Below, piece by piece: positions 9,081-17,078 of a DNA stretch of 64,000 nucleotides. The position numbers and the translations under genes are program-made. The DNA comes from Halanaerobium saccharolyticum (lineage in GTDB: Bacteria; Bacillota; Halanaerobiia; Halanaerobiales; Halanaerobiaceae). Position 1 is the first letter of the stretch. Every line of letters starts with the position of its first letter. The notes under the pieces were generated by a model that made no database searches, had not been told where the DNA came from, and saw only the letters and a list, made by a program, of their open reading frames with translations. The stretch lies in contig NZ_QLME01000015.1 of assembly GCF_003259895.1 (NCBI RefSeq), forward strand, positions 1 through 64,000, written 5' to 3'.

Positions 9081-9962
9081 TTAAACATTTTTCATTTTTG
9101 GATCCAGTGCATCACGTAAACCATCACCGAGTAAATTAAAACCTAAAACACCAAAAATTATTGCCAGACCTGGAAAAGTTGCTACCCAGGGGGCTCTCTG
9201 TAAAGAACTCCGGGCATCACTCAACATAGCACCCCATTCTGGAGATGGTGGTTGTGCACCAAGTCCAAGAAAACTTAAAGCTGCAGCTTCCAGGATAGCA
9301 GTTGCTATACTTAAAGTTGTCTGAACAATTAACGGGGCCATTGCATTTGGCAGTAGATGTTTAAAAATAATTCTGAAATCACCAGCACCTAAGGCACGGG
9401 CGGCACTAATATATTCACTTTCTTTAATTGAAAGAACTGATGACCTTACAATTCTGGCAAAACGAGGAACATTAATTATTCCAATTGCAATCATCGCATT
9501 TTTTAATTGCGGACCCAAAATTGCTACAATTCCAATTGCTAATAAGATACTCGGAAAGGCGAGCATAATATCCATAAACCTCATAATCAACATATCCAGT
9601 TTACCGCCATAATAACCTGCTATTAAACCAAAACTTACCCCAAATACTAAAGCGATAGCTACAGAAAGCAAACCAACCTGCAGAGAAATTCTGGATCCAT
9701 AAATAATACGGCTTAAAATATCTCTTCCCATTTCATCTGTACCCAGTAAATGTTCTGAGGATGGCGCCTTATATCTAGCCAAAATATTCTGTTCGAAAGG
9801 ATCATAAGGTGCCAAAACCGGGGCCAGTAAAGCAACAAGAATTAAAAATATAATAACAGCTAATCCAGCTATCCCAATCTTACTCTGTAATAATCTCCGC
9901 CAGGCTTCAAACCAGGGGTTTGTGTTTTTAGTCATTACTCTGTTCTCTTTTTTATCTGACAT
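9081..9962 (-). CDS. dppC: Peptide ABC transporter permease, DppC/OppC type
   Basis: Second permease subunit of a dipeptide/oligopeptide (or nickel-peptide) importer, 293 aa. One membrane helix near residues 30-52 is followed by an OppC_N-type segment (PYDPFEQN...HLLGTDEMGRDILSR) and five more helices. The ATPase-coupling EAA loop appears around residues 185-205 (EYISAARALGAGDFRIIFKH). It is 17 bp downstream of dppB and followed by lgt rather than by dppD/dppF ATPase genes. The substrate cannot be told from sequence. Confidence 0.93.
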   Translation of the reverse strand: MSDKKENRVMTKNTNPWFEAWRRLLQSKIGIAGLAVIIFLILVALLAPVLAPYDPFEQNILARYKAPSSEHLLGTDEMGRDILSRIIYGSRISLQVGLLSVAIALVFGVSFGLIAGYYGGKLDMLIMRFMDIMLAFPSILLAIGIVAILGPQLKNAMIAIGIINVPRFARIVRSSVLSIKESEYISAARALGAGDFRIIFKHLLPNAMAPLIVQTTLSIATAILEAAALSFLGLGAQPPSPEWGAMLSDARSSLQRAPWVATFPGLAIIFGVLGFNLLGDGLRDALDPKMKNV

Positions 9963-9979
9963 CTACTTATTCTCCTCTC

Positions 9980-10984
9980 CTACTCATACTGAATTCTTGG
10001 ATCTACTAAAGCATATGATAGATCAACAATTAAATTTACTATAACAAAAACTCCTGCAAAAAATAAGATTCCTCCCTGTACAATTGGAAAATCCCTGGCA
10101 TATATTGCATCTACAAGATATTTGCCAAGTCCAGGCCAGGAAAATATTGTTTCAGTCATCACAGCCCCACCGAGTAGAACTCCAAACTGAAGTCCAACAA
10201 CAGTAATAATTGGGACCATTGCATTTTTTAGAGCATGTTTAAAAATAACCATTTTCTTCTTTAGACCTTTGGCAAAAGCAGTTCTGATATAATCTTTTTT
10301 TAGAACCTCCAACATTGAAGAGCGTGTCATTCTGGCTATTATTGCCATCGGTATTGTACCTAAAGCAACTGCCGGCAAAACAAGATGATGCAAAACATTT
10401 TTAAAAGCAGCAAAATTTTGCTGAATAATACTATCAATAACATATAAATTTGTAATAGGAACAAACTCCAGACCTACCCCGATTCTCGAGGAAGGAGGAA
10501 ACCAGCCTAATTCTACAGCAAAAAGCCAGATAAACATTAAACCTAACCAAAAGATTGGCATCGAGACACCAATTAAAGCTATCATCATACTCATATTATC
10601 AAACCAGGAATTCTGCTTTATTGAAGCAAATATCCCAGCCGGAACTCCGACTAAAACTGCAAATAGCATTGCAAAAAATGATAATTCTAAAGTTGCCGGA
10701 AATCTCTGTGCTAATTCTGTACTAACCGGATTATTGCTCATTATAGATCTTCCAAAATCTCCTCTTAAAAGGTCTTTAACATAACGCCAGAATTGAACCG
10801 GCAGAGGATCATTCAGCCCCATTTGTTCTCGTAATCGCTCCAACGCTGCATCCGTAGCTCTTTCTCCAAGCATCGTTTGAGCAGGATCTCCAGGAATTAA
10901 ATGGACAATCAAAAAAACTATAATCGCCACCCCAATCAAGATCGGAATTAAGGCAAGTAATCTTTTAATAATATAGTTAATCAT
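9980..10984 (-). CDS. dppB: Peptide ABC transporter permease, DppB/OppB type
   Basis: First permease subunit of the importer, 334 aa. It has the typical N-terminus (MINYIIKRLLALIPILIGV), the IPGDPA loop of OppB/DppB proteins and six predicted helices. The EAA loop is around residues 235-255 (LEVLKKDYIRTAFAKGLKKK). It is separated from dppA by a GC-rich hairpin without a clear U-tract, a common way to keep binding protein more abundant than permease. Confidence 0.94.
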   Translation of the reverse strand: MINYIIKRLLALIPILIGVAIIVFLIVHLIPGDPAQTMLGERATDAALERLREQMGLNDPLPVQFWRYVKDLLRGDFGRSIMSNNPVSTELAQRFPATLELSFFAMLFAVLVGVPAGIFASIKQNSWFDNMSMMIALIGVSMPIFWLGLMFIWLFAVELGWFPPSSRIGVGLEFVPITNLYVIDSIIQQNFAAFKNVLHHLVLPAVALGTIPMAIIARMTRSSMLEVLKKDYIRTAFAKGLKKKMVIFKHALKNAMVPIITVVGLQFGVLLGGAVMTETIFSWPGLGKYLVDAIYARDFPIVQGGILFFAGVFVIVNLIVDLSYALVDPRIQYE

Positions 10985-11015
10985 TTCCTTATTACACCTT
11001 CCTATTCAAAGTTAA

Positions 11016-11039
11016 TCTGCGGCCTAAAAAGGCCGCAGA
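11016..11039 (-). terminator. Intercistronic hairpin between dppA and dppB
   Basis: TCTGCGGCC and GGCCGCAGA form a 9-bp GC-rich stem with a 6-nt loop. No U-run follows on the minus strand (TTAACTTTG). It is therefore better read as an attenuator or 3'-end stabiliser for dppA mRNA than as a full terminator. Confidence 0.7.
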
Positions 11040-11067
11040 CTAATTTTATTATTAAATTATATTCTTC

Positions 11068-12630
11068 CTACTCTTCTAACCAAACTCTATGCAGCTTTTC
11101 TGTACCAGTTGGATTAGGAATATAATTTTGTATATCAGTTTTTAAAGCAATTGGTGGTGTAGAGTGAACTAAAGGTACCCACGGAGCATCTTTGTGGATA
11201 ATTTCCTGAGCTTCCATGTAAAGTTCTACTCTTCTTTCATGATCCATAGTCTTTTGTGCTTCAACTAATACCTCATGCAGTTCATCACTTTCATAGGCAT
11301 TATTACTATTTGTTTTATCTAACAGCACATATAAGAAGTTATCTGGATCACCATTATCACCAGTCCAACCTAACATATATGTCGGAGCTTCCTGATGTTC
11401 AGTTTTATCAAGATAGGTACTCCAATCATAAGTAACCAGGTTAGCTGTTACTCCAATATCGCTTAAATAACTTTGAATAGCCTGACCAATAAATTTACCC
11501 TGAGGAATATATGGTCTTGGCACAGGTAAATACCAGAGATCAAATTCAAAACCATCTTCATAACCAGCTTCTGCTAATAATTCTTCTGCTCTTTCCGGAT
11601 TATATTCATAAGGTTCTATATTATCGTTATAGCCCCAGATAGAAGGCGGCATTGGATTCTTTGCTGGCTCTGCCAACCCTGCATAAAAAGCATCAATAAT
11701 TGCCTGTTTATCAATTGCGTGGTTGAAAGCCCTTCTAACTCTTACATCATCAAAAGGCTCAAAATTAAAGTTCATAGCAAAATAACCAACATTCATACTT
11801 GGTCTTAAAGAAAGTTTAAGTTCATCAGAACTTTCTACACTTTCAACATCTTCTGGACTTACTCCATCCATCATATCAATAGATCCGGACTGTAATTCCA
11901 TATATCTAGCAGAGTTATCAGGAATTGAACGGAAAACAATTTCATCAAGATAAGCACGTTCTTTCCAGTAATTCTCATTAGCTTTTAAAATAACTCTGTC
12001 TCCCTGACGCCATTCTTCTAATGTATAAGCACCAGTTCCTACAGGGTTCTTAAAGTAATCTTCCCCATGCTCTTTTACAGCTTCTGGACTTGCGATTCCA
12101 AAAGGAACCATAGCCAGATTGTTTAAGAAAGGAGCCTGTTTTTCAGAAAGAACAAATTCTACTGTATAGTCATCTACTACATTAACTTCCTGAATAATTC
12201 CGGGGAACCCCTGGAACATATAACCATAATAGGTAAACTCTCCCCCAATATGATAGGGATGATCTTCTAAACGCCAGCGGTCAAAGTTCCACTTGACATC
12301 TTCTGCAGTAAAAGGATTACCATCGTGAAATTCTACATTTTCTCTTAAATTAAATGTCCATGTTAATCCATCTTCCGATACTTCCCAGTCTGTTGCCAGA
12401 GCTGGTTCTACTTCAGTTGTGCCGGGTGTATAGTCAACAAGGGTATCATAAATTTGCTGGGTTACTTTAAATGATTCACCATCAGTAACCTGAATAGGAT
12501 CTAAGCCTACTGTATCTCCTCCACGACCAAAAACTAAGGTTCCACCCTGCTCCTGTGCCATAACCCCTGTTACAAAGACCGACATAATTAATGCTAAAAT
12601 AATAAAAGTTGTTAAAGTAATTTTTTTCAT
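11068..12630 (-). CDS. dppA: Periplasmic peptide-binding protein, DppA/OppA family (SBP family 5)
   Basis: Extracytoplasmic solute-binding subunit, 520 aa. The N-terminal signal peptide (basic MKK, hydrophobic TFIILALIMSVFVTGV) ends in VMA before QEQGG, a signal-peptidase-I site. There is no lipobox Cys, so the protein should be free in a periplasm, fitting a diderm cell. SBP_bac_5 features include FNLRENVEFHDGNPFTAEDV and VRRAFNHAIDKQAI. It is the first gene of dppABC-lgt, with a strong promoter and an unusual leader. Peptide, nickel or sugar ligands are all possible for this family. Confidence 0.93.
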   Translation of the reverse strand: MKKITLTTFIILALIMSVFVTGVMAQEQGGTLVFGRGGDTVGLDPIQVTDGESFKVTQQIYDTLVDYTPGTTEVEPALATDWEVSEDGLTWTFNLRENVEFHDGNPFTAEDVKWNFDRWRLEDHPYHIGGEFTYYGYMFQGFPGIIQEVNVVDDYTVEFVLSEKQAPFLNNLAMVPFGIASPEAVKEHGEDYFKNPVGTGAYTLEEWRQGDRVILKANENYWKERAYLDEIVFRSIPDNSARYMELQSGSIDMMDGVSPEDVESVESSDELKLSLRPSMNVGYFAMNFNFEPFDDVRVRRAFNHAIDKQAIIDAFYAGLAEPAKNPMPPSIWGYNDNIEPYEYNPERAEELLAEAGYEDGFEFDLWYLPVPRPYIPQGKFIGQAIQSYLSDIGVTANLVTYDWSTYLDKTEHQEAPTYMLGWTGDNGDPDNFLYVLLDKTNSNNAYESDELHEVLVEAQKTMDHERRVELYMEAQEIIHKDAPWVPLVHSTPPIALKTDIQNYIPNPTGTEKLHRVWLEE

Positions 12631-12695
12631 ACTATCTTCTTCCTCCTCTTTTTTGGTATAAAATTTATTTAATTTTTACTTATTTGTTTTTTAAA

Positions 12696-12704
12696 ATCAC
12701 CTCC
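12696..12704 (-). promoter_or_regulatory. Orphan Shine-Dalgarno (STAB-SD-like) in the dppA leader
   Basis: The minus strand reads GAAAGCGGAGGTGAT here, a 9-nt perfect anti-SD match. No usable start codon follows before the real dppA SD (GAGGAGG) about 60 nt downstream. It lies about 40 nt inside the predicted transcript. It resembles the STAB-SD of Bacillus thuringiensis cry3A, which stabilises mRNA by binding 30S subunits. Confidence 0.45.
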
Positions 12705-12752
12705 GCTTTCAATTAATAGAATATTTACAAAAATAATTTTAGACTTATATAC

Positions 12753-12781
12753 ATTATATTTGATTTTTCAACCTAAGTCAA
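12753..12781 (-). promoter_or_regulatory. dppA promoter
   Basis: On the minus strand TTGACT (12781-12776), exactly 17 bp and TATAAT (12758-12753) form a near-consensus sigma-A promoter. The spacer contains TTGAAAAATCAA, a weak dyad. The predicted start is near 12746, leaving a leader of about 115 nt. Confidence 0.85.
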
Positions 12782-12835
12782 TTATTGTTTATTTAATTTT
12801 GTCATAAAATATAATAAATGTAAATTGAGTATTTT

Positions 12836-14020
12836 TTATTTTCTTTCTGCATCAATTATATAATTAAAAATCTTATCGGCCAGTTTATCTTTTTCCATTA
12901 ATGGCAATTTAGTACTGCCTTCTTCACTTAAAATGCTGACCTGATTTTTATCACTGCCAAATGCAGTGTTTTTATCGCTAATCTCATTTGCAATAATATA
13001 ATCCGCCTGCTTTTTTCTCAACTTCTGCTGGGCATTTTCCAATAAATTTTCACTTTCAGCTGCAAAACCTATTAATAACTGTGAGGTTTTTTTCTTTTTC
13101 CCAAGCTCAGTTAATATATCAGCTGTTCTTTCCAAGTCCAGGCTTAAATCTCTGCTCTGTTTTTTTATTTTCTGAGTACTGTATACCTGAGGTCGATAAT
13201 CAGCGACTGCTGCAGCCATAATAATAATATCTGCAGTGTCAGCTTCTTTAAATACCTCTTTTTTCATGTCGGCAGCACTTTCTATTTTTATTAGATCCAC
13301 ACCTAAAGGGCACTCCAGTTCAGTTGGTCCAGAAACCAGCTTTACTTCTGCACCTCTATAGGAGGCAGCCTTAGCTAAAGCATAACCCATTTTCCCACTG
13401 GAGTAATTTGTTAGAAAACGAACAGGGTCTATTGCTTCCCTTGTCGGACCCGCTGTAATAAGTACTTTTTTATCTTGAAGATCCTTCTGAGAAAGTTCTT
13501 TTTTTATTTCTTCTACCAACCTTTGAGGGTCAGGTAAACGTCCCTGACCTGTATAACCACAGGCTAAATAGCCTGCTTCAGGTGTAATGATTTTATATCC
13601 TAACTCCTCTAAAGCCAGCATATTTCGCTGCACCACAGGATTCTCGAACATATGGACATTCATCGAGGGTGCAATCATAATTGGAGCCTGGGTAGCCAAA
13701 ATTACTGTTGTTAACAAATCATCTGCAATACCGGCAGCTGCTTTCGCAATAAAATTAGCAGTAGCAGGTGCTATTAAAAACAAATCTGCTTTATCTGCCA
13801 GACCTATATGTTTAACTTCACTGGTCGTAGTACTAAATAATTTACTCTCTACCGGCAGGTGAGTTAGCGAATGAAATGTAATTGGCTTAATAAATTCTGT
13901 TGCGGCTTCAGTCATAATGGTGTAGACATTATGATCTAGTTTTGTTAACATGCTTGCAACCTGTAAAGATTTATAAGCTGCTATTCCACCAGTCACTCCT
14001 AAAACAATATTTGCAGACAT
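12836..14020 (-). CDS. coaBC: Bifunctional phosphopantothenoylcysteine decarboxylase / phosphopantothenate-cysteine ligase
   Basis: Two consecutive steps of coenzyme A synthesis in one 394-aa protein. The N-terminal flavoprotein decarboxylase (CoaC, about 1-185) starts VLGVTGGIAAYKS and contains the PSMNVHMFENP motif and ACGYTGQGR, which carries the active-site Cys. The C-terminal ligase (CoaB, about 190-390) shows TAGPTREAIDPVRFLTNYSSGKMG and IIANEISDKNTAFGSDKN. It is the last gene of remA-gmk-rpoZ-coaBC, the usual order in Firmicutes. Confidence 0.96.
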   Translation of the reverse strand: MSANIVLGVTGGIAAYKSLQVASMLTKLDHNVYTIMTEAATEFIKPITFHSLTHLPVESKLFSTTTSEVKHIGLADKADLFLIAPATANFIAKAAAGIADDLLTTVILATQAPIMIAPSMNVHMFENPVVQRNMLALEELGYKIITPEAGYLACGYTGQGRLPDPQRLVEEIKKELSQKDLQDKKVLITAGPTREAIDPVRFLTNYSSGKMGYALAKAASYRGAEVKLVSGPTELECPLGVDLIKIESAADMKKEVFKEADTADIIIMAAAVADYRPQVYSTQKIKKQSRDLSLDLERTADILTELGKKKKTSQLLIGFAAESENLLENAQQKLRKKQADYIIANEISDKNTAFGSDKNQVSILSEEGSTKLPLMEKDKLADKIFNYIIDAERK

Positions 14021-14079
14021 TTTATTACTCCTTTACAATGTAATTTCAAGAAATAGGTTATTGAATAATCTTAATTAAT

Positions 14080-14289
14080 CTATAAATCCTCACTTTTCTT
14101 TTCATATGTCAGCTTATCCTTTTCAATTTCTTCTAAACTCCGGGAAACTAACTTATGACTGCGATAATTTTCCATGATTTCTGGTCCGCCTTCATTAAGA
14201 TGTCTTGCTCTCTTTGATGCTAAAATAATAACTGTATATAAACTATCCGCTTTGTCCATTAACTGTTCTGCAGAGGGTTCAGTAATCAT
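14080..14289 (-). CDS. rpoZ: RNA polymerase omega subunit
   Basis: Small RNA polymerase assembly subunit, 69 aa. The conserved region covers KADSLYTVIILASKRARHL and the later SHKLVSRSLEEI. The start overlaps the gmk stop by 4 nt (ATGA), giving translational coupling. The remA-gmk-rpoZ-coaBC order supports the call despite the short length. Confidence 0.92.
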   Translation of the reverse strand: MITEPSAEQLMDKADSLYTVIILASKRARHLNEGGPEIMENYRSHKLVSRSLEEIEKDKLTYEKKSEDL

Positions 14290-14861
14290 TGCGAATCTCT
14301 CCTTTTTTGTTCTTTAATGATGATTTTTTTTATTTTTCTAACTGTATCAGTTAGATTATCATTAATAACTTCATAGTCATAATTATGTACTTCTTTTAAT
14401 TCCTGACGAGCATTTTTTAAACGAATATTTTTGCTTTTATCACTTTCTGATCCTCTTTTATCAAGTCGATTTTCTAACTCTTCTAAAGATGGAGGCAGCA
14501 GGAAAATATAAACTGCTTCTGGGTACTTTTTTCTAACCTGCTCAGCACCCTGAGTATCAATTTCTAAAATTATATCTTCTCCCTCTTCTAATTTCTGATC
14601 TACAAATTTTTTAGGAGTTCCATAATAATGGCCGTGTACAACTGCACTTTCTATAAAACCATCATCTTCACTAATTTCCTTAAATTCTTCTTCAGAAATA
14701 AAGAAATAATCCTCTCCCTCAACTTCACCATCTCTTCTTTCTCTTGTCGTTGCAGAAACAGAATATGAAACTCCATCAAAATCTTTAAATAATTCGTCCA
14801 GTACTGTATTTTTCCCCACACCTGATGGCCCGGATAATACAAATAGTAAGCCCTTTGTCAT
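14286..14861 (-). CDS. gmk: Guanylate kinase
   Basis: Phosphorylates GMP to GDP. The P-loop is GPSGVGKNT (about 10-18), where most family members have GKGT. The GMP-binding region SVSATTRERRDGEVEGEDYFF follows, then a lid region, in a 191-aa protein of usual length. It sits between remA and rpoZ, overlapping rpoZ by 4 nt. Confidence 0.96.
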   Translation of the reverse strand: MTKGLLFVLSGPSGVGKNTVLDELFKDFDGVSYSVSATTRERRDGEVEGEDYFFISEEEFKEISEDDGFIESAVVHGHYYGTPKKFVDQKLEEGEDIILEIDTQGAEQVRKKYPEAVYIFLLPPSLEELENRLDKRGSESDKSKNIRLKNARQELKEVHNYDYEVINDNLTDTVRKIKKIIIKEQKRRDSQ

Positions 14862-14878
14862 TTATTTATACCTCCACT

Positions 14879-15124
14879 TTATTTATCGTCTTCTAAACGA
14901 TGTGAGACAGTCTCTGGCTGAATTGCAGATAATACCACATGGTCACTATCTGTAATAATAACTGCTCTTGTCCGACGTCCATAAGTAGCATCTATTAACA
15001 TTCCTCGTTCGCGTGCTTCCTGAATAATTCTTTTTATAGGTGCTGATTCTGGACTTACTACTGCGATCACCCTGTTTGCTGCAATAATATTACCAAAACC
15101 AATATTAATTAAATTAACATCCAT
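14879..15124 (-). CDS. remA: RemA-family DNA-binding regulator (DUF370)
   Basis: Small 81-aa protein of the RemA/DUF370 family. In Bacillus subtilis, RemA is a DNA-binding activator of biofilm-matrix and osmoprotection genes that forms oligomeric rings. Family features are the N-terminal NIGFGN and the central [23 protein letters not shown]. It is the first gene of its operon, with a strong promoter and GGGAGG upstream. The yicC gene that often precedes it is absent. Its targets in this organism are unknown. Confidence 0.9.
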   Translation of the reverse strand: MDVNLINIGFGNIIAANRVIAVVSPESAPIKRIIQEARERGMLIDATYGRRTRAVIITDSDHVVLSAIQPETVSHRLEDDK

Positions 15125-15183
15125 TTATTTATACCTCCCAAAAACTTATTTAACTAAAATAATTTCGCTCCTTATCTTTATTA

Positions 15184-15212
15184 ATGATACCACAGCATTA
15201 CTTTTTTGACAA
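15184..15212 (-). promoter_or_regulatory. remA-gmk-rpoZ-coaBC promoter
   Basis: On the minus strand TTGTCA (15212-15207), a 17-bp spacer and TATCAT (15189-15184) form a good sigma-A promoter. It faces away from the rqcH promoter in the same intergenic region. Confidence 0.8.
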
Positions 15213-15253
15213 GGGATGAACGAGTTCTTTGTCTCAAACAATAGTTTGTTTGA

Positions 15254-15282
15254 TTGACTCTGAGCTTAGTTTCTTTTATACT
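15254..15282 (+). promoter_or_regulatory. rqcH promoter
   Basis: TTGACT (15254-15259), 17 bp and TATACT (15277-15282) form a near-consensus sigma-A promoter about 35 bp before the gene. The inverted repeat CAAAC-AATA-GTTTG lies just upstream of the -35, between the two divergent promoters. Confidence 0.8.
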
Positions 15283-15315
15283 TAAAGAAATATATTAAAG
15301 AATGGAGTGATCTTG

Positions 15316-17067
15316 ATGGCCTTTGATGGAATTATGTTGTCTGCACTTAAAGATAATTTAAAAGAAAAAATAACAGGTGCCCGAATCGAAAAGGCTTACC
15401 AAATAGACAAAAAGTATCTAATTATCCGTTTAAGAAATAATAATCAGAATTTAGAACTATTAATTTCTACTGATCCTCAGGGAGCAAGAATGAATTTAAC
15501 TAAATTAGATTTTGACTTTCCCTCTTATCCACCTGACTTCTGTATGATGCTCCGCAAATACTTAAAGAATTCATATATTCAGCAGATAGTGCAGCCTAAA
15601 TTTGAAAGAATGATCAGAATTGATATTGAAAAAAGAGGAAAAAAATTCAGTTTAATTGCCGAACTTATGGGTAAATACAGTAATGTAATTCTTTTAGATG
15701 ATAATGAAATGGTACTTGATGCAATGAAAAGAATTACTGAAAAGCAAAACTCTGAGCGGCAGTTATATCCAGGAATAAAATATCAATATCCACCGGGTCA
15801 GGATAAGTTAAACCCACTTGAACTAAACAGCAAAGAAGAATTTAGACAAATCATTGAAGAAGAATTTTCTCAAGCAGCTTTTAGAGCCGTGATGTATAAC
15901 TTTAGAGGAATTGGCCCCTATTCAGCTCGCGAAGTAGTTTTCAGAGCTGGTATTGACCCCTCTGAAAATTATAATGATTTATCTGATTCAGAAAAAAATA
16001 AAATTGCTGAATCAATGCTCGCTCTTTTTGCTCAGTTTAAAAAGGGTATTTATAATCCAGTTATTGGTATAACAAAAGAGGAAGTAGACTATATTTCTGC
16101 CTTTATCCTTAAACATAGAAACCCGGAAGAGCTCAAAGAATTTGACGACCTTGACCAGATGATGGATTATTATTTTAGAGAATTTTTAAAAGATAAAGAA
16201 TTGAACCGGGGAATTAGAGAATTAAATAAAGTAGTTAACAATTATTTAAATAAAAATCTTAAAAAACAGAAAAAATTAAAAAAACAGCTGCAGGAAAGCA
16301 AAAATGCAGAAAAATACAAAAAAATGGGAGAGTTAATTACGGCTAATATTTACCAGATAGATCGAGGTGATAAAAAAGTTGTAGTCAATGATTATTACAG
16401 TGAAGATCAAAATGAGATAGAAATTCAACTTGATCCTTCCAAATCTGCTTCTGAAAATGCTCAAAAGTATTATAAAAAATACAATAAACTTAAAAAGAGT
16501 GTTAAACATCTAAAAAGAGAAATTGCTAAACTCAGGCATGAAGAAAAATATTTAAAACAGGTCAGTATGAATATTGAACAGGCAGAAAATTTAGATGACT
16601 TAGAAGAGATTAAAGAAGAATTGAAAGAAGAAAATTATATTAAAAAACAGAAACAGAATAAAAGAAATAAGAGCAATAAAAAACTTCCGCCCCGAAAATT
16701 CATTTCCAGTGATGGTTACCAGATTCTGGTGGGTAGAAATAATAAGCAAAATGATCGACTGACTAAAAAAGTTGCCAATGATGGTGATATCTGGCTGCAT
16801 ACTAAAGTAATAGCTGGCTCTCATGTAATTATTAAAAGAGACACTGATAAAGATGTTCCGGATCAAACATTAACTGAAGCAGCAGCAGTTGCCGCCTATT
16901 ACAGCAAAGCAAGAGAATCTACAAATGTACCGATAGATTACACTCCCGTAGAAAATGTAAATAAACCTAAAGGAGCAAAACCAGGCCTAGTTTACTACGA
17001 AAAATATCAAACAATTTATATTGACCCGGCTGATAAAACATTATTAAAAAAATTAGCAGCAGATTAA
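15316..17067 (+). CDS. rqcH: RqcH (NFACT-family ribosome quality control protein)
   Basis: Binds stalled 50S subunits and recruits tRNA-Ala to add C-terminal alanine tails; formerly called a fibronectin-binding protein (FbpA/YloA). From ATG 15316 the protein is 583 aa. It has the NFACT-N domain (MAFDGIMLSALKDNL... to about 200), HhH and long coiled-coil regions (about 280-440), and the NFACT-R domain near the C-terminus (DIWLHTKVIAGSHVII, PIDYTPVENVNKPKGAKPG). GGAGTG 6 nt before ATG 15316 supports that start over the GTG at 15307. It is convergent with lnt, sharing a TTAA at the ends. Confidence 0.93.
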   Translation: MAFDGIMLSALKDNLKEKITGARIEKAYQIDKKYLIIRLRNNNQNLELLISTDPQGARMNLTKLDFDFPSYPPDFCMMLRKYLKNSYIQQIVQPKFERMIRIDIEKRGKKFSLIAELMGKYSNVILLDDNEMVLDAMKRITEKQNSERQLYPGIKYQYPPGQDKLNPLELNSKEEFRQIIEEEFSQAAFRAVMYNFRGIGPYSAREVVFRAGIDPSENYNDLSDSEKNKIAESMLALFAQFKKGIYNPVIGITKEEVDYISAFILKHRNPEELKEFDDLDQMMDYYFREFLKDKELNRGIRELNKVVNNYLNKNLKKQKKLKKQLQESKNAEKYKKMGELITANIYQIDRGDKKVVVNDYYSEDQNEIEIQLDPSKSASENAQKYYKKYNKLKKSVKHLKREIAKLRHEEKYLKQVSMNIEQAENLDDLEEIKEELKEENYIKKQKQNKRNKSNKKLPPRKFISSDGYQILVGRNNKQNDRLTKKVANDGDIWLHTKVIAGSHVIIKRDTDKDVPDQTLTEAAAVAAYYSKARESTNVPIDYTPVENVNKPKGAKPGLVYYEKYQTIYIDPADKTLLKKLAAD

Positions 17068-17078
17068 TTTCTGCTGCT
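17055..17078. terminator. Bidirectional terminator with both stop codons in its loop
   Basis: AGCAGCAGA and TCTGCTGCT form a perfect 9-bp stem around the 6-nt loop TTAATT. The loop contains the rqcH stop (TAA, plus) and the lnt stop (TAA, minus). On the minus strand it is followed by AATTTTTTTAA, a strong U-tract. The plus side has a weaker CCATTTATTCTT. Confidence 0.85.
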
